DNA from: Silene noctiflora
Taxonomy: Eukaryota > Streptophyta > Magnoliopsida > Caryophyllales > Caryophyllaceae
Assembly (NCBI GenBank): GCA_009801015.1
Contig: VHZZ01000370.1
Coordinates: forward strand, 81,868-119,963
DNA length: 38,096 nt
Direction of reading: 5' to 3'
How positions within the stretch are numbered: position 1 is the first letter of the stretch; the number at the start of each line of letters is the position of its first letter. Below the pieces are notes generated by a model that worked only from the letters and a program-made list of their open reading frames with translations, did no database searches and was not told where the DNA came from. Below, one piece after another: positions 32,268 through 38,096 of the stretch. The translations under genes and the position numbers were made by a program.

Positions 32268-32814
32268 GGAAAATTCACGTGGTGCTCCTAAAATATGTCA
32301 TTTTGCACGTAACACCTAACTTTTTAAGTATGTGCACAAAGTACTCTTGAGGTTTGATTTTCAAGCATAACGTGTCTTTTTTATCGTTCTTAAAATTTTC
32401 AATTGAACATAAATCATAAACCAAAAATCGGATTTTGGCAATTCTTTTTTTTTTTTTTAAATTGATTAACTTTTTGAGATCTATAATTTGACAAAACTAA
32501 AATGGTCATTCGGAAATTTAAGATCGAAGTTATGGTTGATTTGAGGTTTTCGTACGAAAAAAAATCTGACAAAATGTCAGTCGACAAATTTTTCCCTCAA
32601 ATCATAGAGTATGACGAGGTAATCATTTTAGAACAAAAAATGGCCGATTCTGAATTCCGATCTAGGAGTTATGCTAAATTGAATTTTTTTATAGCGACAA
32701 AAAGGGTATATTATGCATGAAAATCAAACATAAAGGGTATTATGTACATAAACTCAAAATATTGGATACTGTATGCAAAGTGACAAAGTTCATGGGTTCT
32801 ACGTGAATAATCCG
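32268..32814. mobile_element. Mutator-like element, 10-bp TSD, adjoining the previous one
   Basis: A 547-bp element between exact 10-bp repeats TATTTTTAAT (32258-32267 and 32815-32824). The left arm GGAAAATTCACGTGGTGCTC and the right complement CGGATTATTCACGTAGAACC continue with similarity (GTCATTTTGCAC versus GTCACTTTGCAT) for about 45 bp. A TSD of 9-11 bp with long TIRs fits Mutator-like elements. Interior frames carry no recognisable transposase. Confidence 0.88.
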
Positions 32815-32824
32815 TATTTTTAAT

Positions 32825-33586
32825 CTTTAAGACAAAATATAGTCATGTGAGATTTTGTTTGATTTATCGTCATGAATAATGCTATAAGAATATCAAATTT
32901 TTATAATTTTTTTTAAGAATGTGTAACTGAAGATATTCACGTTGTCAAACGTGTCTCAACAGGTGTGATAAAGCCCGTGTCACCTTTGGCGTAGATGAGA
33001 GGGAATATATTCCAATGCGAAAATTCAAATATAAAACCCCTTTACATGTGATGAGGAAAAAATGATCACTTTTGGATAAATTATAAAAAATGACCAATTT
33101 TTTTAAAGTGGTCATTATTTACAATAAATTGATAACTATTTACCAAAAAATGATCACTTTTTATTAAAAAAACACGGAAAAAACTGTTGTACAAGAGAAT
33201 GGTATGGTTGTATTCCTTGGTGGTCCATTATACAAATATAGATAACCCAATGTCCCAATTAAGGACAGAAAGTATAGATTGGATACAATAGTAGATTTTG
33301 CATATTCCTTCTTTTACTTGCAAGATAGTTCATGTTACTTGTTCTCTCTTCATTTTTGAATTTAAGCCAAACTTATTAGGGTCGGTGACCTATGTATGTA
33401 GGTGTTGCCCTAATATGGTCTCTTGTATAAGACTTGCACGTTTTATGTTTCCATATGTTATTACATTGAGTTATTATTTTGTTTGTCATATTGTCTTATA
33501 AAACCGTCTTACTATTGTAAGACAATAATCCTATAACAAGTGTTCCAATATAAGATGATACATACTTGTATTTATATAATAACGTT
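32825..33586. other. Gene-free AT-rich stretch with short inverted words
   Basis: ATGATCACTTTT and its shifted or inverted forms occur at 33061, 33105 and 33149. CCGTCTTACTATTGTAAGAC at 33504 makes a small hairpin of the same CCGTCTTA style as the MITEs near 15.4 and 16.2 kb. No gene. Confidence 0.5.
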
Positions 33587-33835
33587 AAATTTTGTTTTAG
33601 CAACCTGATATTTTATGATAAAGATTTACCTATTTAAGTATGATAATTCTCATCATAAAATACCACGTTATGAGAAATTCAAAATAAAACTGTAAACTTA
33701 ATTATTCTTAAATTTTATTTTAAAAACTTGATAATTTATATTAATTATTGATATATACAAATATGTTAATTCTCGTCATAACATACCACACACGTTATCA
33801 GAATAAAGCTGTAAACTTTTAATTATTCTTGTCTT
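33587..33835. repeat. Diverged tandem duplication of about 124 bp
   Basis: Two adjoining copies (about 33587-33711 and 33712-33835) share TTTTGTTTTAG/TTTTATTTTAA, CTTGATA, GTTAATTCTCGTCATAA, ATACCAC, AAACTGTAAACTT and TTAATTATTCTT in order. The copies are clearly diverged. Function unknown. Confidence 0.8.
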
Positions 33836-34163
33836 TTTATTTTGAGCTTATTGCAATAAAGGTTTGTTTTATAGAAATACCTTTTTTGATAACAATTTGT
33901 GTATTTTGTTTTTTACTAGCAAAAACCTTAGGAAGATGTAATAAAGAGTTTGAAAAATGGTATGTAGGGAGTGGTTATGAAGTTGAAACAATCCCAATAG
34001 GATGATGAATTAACAGGTAGATTTTAGACAATTTACGAAATAAGCAAATAGGTAGAAACAAAACTTAGTTAGATTGTTCCATCAAATTAAATTGTTAGGT
34101 GTGTTAGGCAACCATCTTTCGTATTTATAGAAATAAATCACTATTTTCCTTTAAGCATAGTGA

Positions 34164-34848
34164 TATAGGGCGGCACTCGATGGTATCGAGATTCGGTACC
34201 ACCCTAATTTAAATAGAGAAAAAATCAAAAATTTTAGAAATTAGGTGTGTATTTGGTCTGACTTTTAAAAGTGTTTTTGAACTTAAAAACACTTTTTGGC
34301 CAAACACATCAATTATTTAGAAGCTAAAAAGAAAATTCTCAAAGCCAAAAAACCATCTTTTTTACCATAAAATCAGAAGCAACAATTTCGTACTTCTGCT
34401 TTTGAAAAACATTTTTAAAAAATTAAGCTTGAAAACCAAAAACTCATTTGTAACAAGTTAGGCCAAACTAAATTTCAAACTGCCAAAGCCGTAGGTAAAA
34501 ATATACTTTCCCAAATTTATTGGATTTAGATAGAATCTTATTACGAAAACCTAATTCGTATATTTTCCCTAAACTATACAGAATCTTCATGCATTGTCTT
34601 CCTTAACCCTTTAAACAATTAAGATTTGGGATAGCTATAGGGCGTCATCCGATAGTATCGAAATTCGGTAACACTCTAAATAGGGGAAAAATAAAAAAAT
34701 TTAGAGACTAATTTTCAAACTATCAAACCTCCGGGTAAAAATGTACTTTTCAAATTTATTGCATTTAGATAGGATCTTATTACTACAACCTAATTCGTAT
34801 ATGTTCCCCTAATCTATTTAAATTAGGGTGGTACTGAATTTCGACTCA
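34164..34848. repeat. Duplicated repeat block with an inverted terminal copy
   Basis: A motif TATAGGGCGGCACTCGATGG, ending GATTCGGTACCACCCTAATT, lies at 34164-34216. A worn direct copy is at 34636-34684 and an inverted copy at 34814-34848. A second word, AATTTCAAACT..GGTAAAAAT..ATTTAGATAG..CCTAATTCGTATAT, occurs at 34470-34580 and again at 34710-34815, 240 bp apart. The structure fits a TIR element with an internal tandem duplication. The first copy also holds a later MITE. Confidence 0.75.
34244..34468. mobile_element. MITE in one copy of the duplicated block
   Basis: A 225-bp insertion is present in the first duplicate and absent from the second. Its ends GGTGTGTATTTGGTCTGAC and, on the complement, GTTTGGCCTAAC are inverted repeats. 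An inner hairpin AAAGTGTTTTTGAAC / TTAAAAACACTTT lies at 34269-34298. Flanks read TTA and TAA, compatible with a PIF-type target but not an exact repeat. Confidence 0.7.
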
Positions 34849-34884
34849 CTTTCCTTTAACTAAGATTTTGACATCATTCTCAAA

Positions 34885-35201
34885 TCCCCTATATACTAAA
34901 AGATTAACAACTCTCTAATTTTCCCGCCTATGTTTTCCCGCCTAAGTGAACATACTACTATACAATATCTTCCTCCTAATTAATTGATCATACTATCTAT
35001 ATTTACTATATTTATTAATGAATAATATTTACCTCCTAATTAATTTTATACCATAAATATTTATTGTAAGTATTGGAACACAATCTTTCCATAAATTATT
35101 GTTAACCACATTTCAAAATGGAGTTAAATATCATGTTGATACTCAGAGTTTCTAACATTTTTATCTAAAAATACCGTGCTGTAGCGCGGGATCTAAACTA
35201 G
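34885..35201 (+). mobile_element. Non-autonomous Helitron 2
   Basis: A 317-bp element that starts TCCCCTATATACTAAAAGAT after an A and ends CTAG before a T. The subterminal hairpin CCGTGC-TGTA-GCGCGG (one G-T pair) lies 10-15 nt from the end. The 5' and 3' ends and the CCTAATTAATT core match Helitron 1, so both belong to one family. Confidence 0.87.
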
Positions 35202-35202
35202 T

Positions 35203-35880
35203 AAATATATGAAAAGAATGACTATAAAATACGAGTAGCTATATTTAGAATTAGGAGTGTAGGCGTGTAGCCACGCTTTATCGGCTGGACTTTTAAAATC
35301 CCACAATTTTGATAGTAAATAAGTATTTTACAGAGAAAGTATTTTGACAGTAAATGCCAAAGGACGACAATTGACCGGGACGGAGAAAGTATTTTACGTT
35401 AGTGTCACTTTATACTATGCTCTAAACATATAGATAAGTATATCAAATGTTAAAGATAAATAATTAATCAATTGGATTGAAGATTCTGTTTGGACATCGG
35501 ACGCTAGAATGTTGACAAATTGAAAAGTCCAACGAAAAACGTACATAAACACGTGTTATAGTAGTCACAAAATCAATTAGACCACATTTTATATTGTGTT
35601 TATGCCAAATTCGATGATCATAAAGTTGTTGAAAAATTGGACATTTCCACAAATATCAGAATATCCTACTTTTTTTTTTGACGTACATAATTAGCAATCA
35701 TGCAATTAAATTAAGTTTATGATCAATGTTAGAGTAGCAATAATATCTCATTCTAGTCATTAGACTTTGAATCTAATTTTTCTTGTGGGGCTATCAAACT
35801 CATAACCCATAACAACAATGTTAATTATTAGCTTGAATTCGTTAGTTGTCACTTTGAATGACTATCTCGGGGGTCTCGTT
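35203..35880. other. Gene-free AT-rich stretch
   Basis: Only a short direct repeat, GAGAAAGTATTTT (35334 and 35384), is noted. No gene or element ends are seen. Confidence 0.5.
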
Positions 35881-36345
35881 TAGAGGTGGTAGCATTGACA
35901 CAACACGAAAATACGATATAAACCCGACACGAAATTAGCGGGTTAGTGTTGAGACATTGCGACTCATTTAAGTAATTGGGTTGACACGGATACAACACAA
36001 AACTTAAATAGGTTGGGTTAGGGTTGCGCTCTTTTGGCACAAACCTAACACGAATAACTCATTTATTTAAAAGTGTCATAATATATTTGGGCCGAATCTA
36101 TAATCCAACCAAACAATTTAAAAATAAGCATTCTCGTTCATCATTTCTCGGATAATATATAGGGCTATAAAACTTAGCTTATTTATTAGTTTATTGAGTT
36201 AAACGGGTTAAGTGGGTTCTGCCAAAAGATAAATAGGTTAAACAGGTCAGATTGGGTTATAGAAAAATTAAATGGGTTGGGTTAGGGTTGAGACAAATGC
36301 CCCGTTTATGTAATTGAGTCGAGTTAGGGTTGGAGTAGTGATGAA
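35881..36345. mobile_element. Worn hAT-like repeat with GGGTTAGGGTTG words
   Basis: TAGAGGTGGTAGCATTGACA at the left is followed by CGACACGA and repeated GGTTGGGTTAGGGTTG words at about 36011 and 36275. Plant hAT-type MITEs often show this pattern. No matching right end or TSD was found. Confidence 0.35.
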
Positions 36346-36399
36346 CGTTTAAAGTTGAAACGGACACGAGAATGACATGACCTTATCTGTTTGTCGGGT

Positions 36400-36640
36400 G
36401 TAGTCTTGCTGTATCTGTTTTCTGTCTGGGCTAGTCGATAATTTTTCTAGGTCATACTGTATTGATCATACAGAGTTCTATATAAACTCTTTAAGTCTCA
36501 CCCTAATAATTTATGCTGAAATCTGTAACCCCTCAATATCAATAAAATATCTCTCTTATTGACGTAACTATCACATAGATATAGAGTGAAACACGTAAAT
36601 CCGTTTGTCGGTTCTCTTATTTATGACACATGTAATCATA
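36400..36640 (+). mobile_element. Possible solo LTR remnant (Ty1/copia-like), fossil
   Basis: The block has an LTR-like order: TATAAACTC, then AATAAAATATC with CTCTTATT, then GAGTGAAACACGTAAATCCG near the end, a wording often seen in the 3' part of plant copia LTRs. No second LTR, internal region or TSD is visible, so it would be an old, broken solo remnant. Weak assignment. Confidence 0.3.
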
Positions 36641-36720
36641 TGTAGGATTATGTAAATCAGTCTAAAAATCGCAAATAATAATACATAGCATTATAAGTTG
36701 TCAGATTATCTAATATCAGT

Positions 36721-36744
36721 AGAGCAGCGAGCAGCGAGCAGCAG
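36721..36744. repeat. 7-bp microsatellite (AGAGCAGCG-type)
   Basis: About three copies of GAGCAGC in tandem (AGAGCAGCGAGCAGCGAGCA). No gene context. Confidence 0.85.
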
Positions 36745-37422
36745 ACACATAAATTTAAATTTTTATATATGTGATTAGTGAATAATATAATACTCCGTAT
36801 GATTGGTTTGATTATTATAATCATGATTGATGACACTGTAATTGATAATGCCATAAAGTTTGTTATTTTACAGTTGACCAACCGCCTAATGACATAGAAG
36901 CATTTTATTAATAAAAAATGACATACAAGTATTTTATTCATAAAAAAATGACTTAGATAGTTAGATGCATCATGAGCCAGTGAGAAATTACCGCGGATAT
37001 CCGATGGAGTATTAAATTATCGTACTTCCTAATTAATGAAATGAAATGAAACTGATAATAAATTTTTAGGAAAGATATATCTCATCTATTAGAGTGTACG
37101 ATAATATGATACATCCGAATATTGAATATTACCTTAAAATATTTTAAGTGGTAGGATCAATAGGACTGCTTCATGCCGTTGGTCGTAAGCTCTAGCAAAT
37201 CATGACTCATGACTTTGAGGTAGTCTTGAGTATTGACCATTGACATTCATCTTTATATTCTTCAACAGTCAAAAATGAAAGTTAACCACCAACCCATTAT
37301 TCTTATACGGAGTATATATATAAAACGTCGAGCATGGAAACAAGATACACTTACGCCGTTAAAATGTAGAAATAAATAAGGGAGTACAAGCTAAGTGATT
37401 GGTCGAGCGGTTTTCTTTATCC
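36745..37422. other. Gene-free AT-rich stretch
   Basis: No coding signal, RNA gene or bounded element is seen. Inverted CATTTTATTAATAAAAAATG words near 36901 and 36931 form weak hairpins only. Confidence 0.5.
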
Positions 37423-37559
37423 ATTCTCAAGCAGAAGACGTATAGTGTCGTCTCACAATAAGGCAAGTAAGGGGACAGGTGGGGGAGAAATGAAGCACCC
37501 CATATGCATAGATAGTGCCACTTGCATATTGTGAAATAGTACCCGTTTTCAATGAGAAT
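37423..37559. mobile_element. MITE related to the Mutator-like family
   Basis: A 137-bp element with left arm ATTCTCAAGCAGAAGACG and right complement ATTCTCATTGAAAACGGG; both arms continue to TCACAATA and GCAAGT. The interior GGGGACAGGTGGGGG echoes the GC-rich cores at 12078-12195 and 32069-32256. No exact TSD, so it is probably older or its borders are a few bases off. Confidence 0.7.
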
Positions 37560-37976
37560 TTGTGTACTTGATATTGAATATACTGTATTAACAGTAACAA
37601 ACTCTATTATAATCATGACTTGTAATGATATGAATCAAACCAGGTTGGGTTGGTCGTATTCTTCCGTGCTAACCACTAAAACCAAAATGACCAATACTAA
37701 CTCAAAAATAAACAGCTAAATAACAAAATATCTGAAACGAACCCAAAATATGAAGCATTATCAAGATATATACGACATTAAAACCGTCTTCATTTAAGAT
37801 ATCTCACACTCTTCTTTTATTGCTAGTTTGCTACCTTTGTTTTAGTCATGTGTGAAAGTCGTCTGTTCGTCTTAAGAAACATTATTGAACAAGAATTGTG
37901 TCTTACAAATCACAAATTCTTGTTTAAGACAAAGTTATTCATTTTAAGCTTAAATCACATGGCAAATTGACTTGTA

Positions 37977-38096
37977 AGGCCATGTTCTTTTGGACTGAAA
38001 CGGATCTGAACTGAACTGAACTTATAGGATCTGAACTGAACTTATTGGATCTGAACTGAACTTATTGGATCTGAACTGAACTGAACTTATAAGATC
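37977..38096. mobile_element. Left end of an element with a GAACT-based tandem array, cut by the window edge
   Basis: GGCCATGTTCTTTTGGACTG looks like a MITE terminus. It is followed by four units of GGATCTGAACTGAACTTATT type (20 bp, or 25 bp with one extra GAACT) that run to the last base. The right end lies outside the window. Confidence 0.6.

Noticed and set aside
36005-36300. TTAGGGTT words that look like telomere repeats
   Set aside because: Only isolated copies of GGGTTAGGGTTG embedded in hAT-like sequence; no tandem TTTAGGG array.

Overview
The window is nuclear DNA of a flowering plant. It has AT-rich non-coding sequence, five protein genes with typical plant GT-AG introns, and a very dense load of small non-autonomous transposons. 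Repeat styles such as the CTCCCTCC-ended Stowaway elements, the 'GTGTAAGACNGTCT' MITEs and the GGATCTGAACTGAACT array at the right edge suggest a core eudicot, perhaps a member of Caryophyllales. That placement is an impression from remembered repeat styles, not a proven assignment. Nothing prokaryotic or organellar is seen.

Layout: 1010-5094 (-) glyoxylate/succinic semialdehyde reductase, GLYR2 type, 12 exons, 374 aa. 5993-8207 (-) FHA-domain protein with a very acidic tail, 2 exons, 330 aa. 9253-11637 (-) IQ67-domain (IQD) calmodulin-binding protein, 5 exons, 417 aa. 16564-17138 (+) six-cysteine EPF-like secreted peptide, 3 exons, 115 aa. 17487-21634 (-) mitochondrial coenzyme A carrier of the CoAc1/CoAc2 type, 6 exons, 339 aa, convergent with the EPFL gene. 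28357-30924 (+) a decayed, intron-containing copy of the coatomer zeta (zeta-COP) gene. All exon models were built by hand from splice sites, and each intact model keeps one open frame from ATG to stop. The genes share no pathway (plastid/mitochondrial aldehyde detoxification, nuclear phosphopeptide binding, microtubule/calmodulin scaffold, peptide signalling, mitochondrial CoA transport); this is an ordinary plant gene neighbourhood.

From about 22 kb to the right end there is no intact gene. This part is a mosaic of transposon insertions, many with exact target-site duplications. It includes two nested hAT-like elements with GGCAC-rich ends (8-bp TSD GGCACGAC), and two Helitrons of one family, one carrying two MITEs. 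It also includes a 727-bp PIF/Harbinger-like element with TAA TSDs and a TIR element lodged in the zeta-COP pseudogene. Two Mutator-like elements stand back to back in one AT-rich target, and a MITE whose empty site survives in a neighbouring duplicate copy lies near 34.3 kb. The gene-rich left half carries Stowaway MITEs, SINEs and local tandem duplications, some inside introns or just upstream of a start codon.

No new multi-gene system was found. The points most worth checking are the nested transposon architecture, the zeta-COP duplicate, the GC-AG intron in GLYR2, the 148-bp duplication upstream of the CoA carrier, and a strong hairpin upstream of the EPFL gene.
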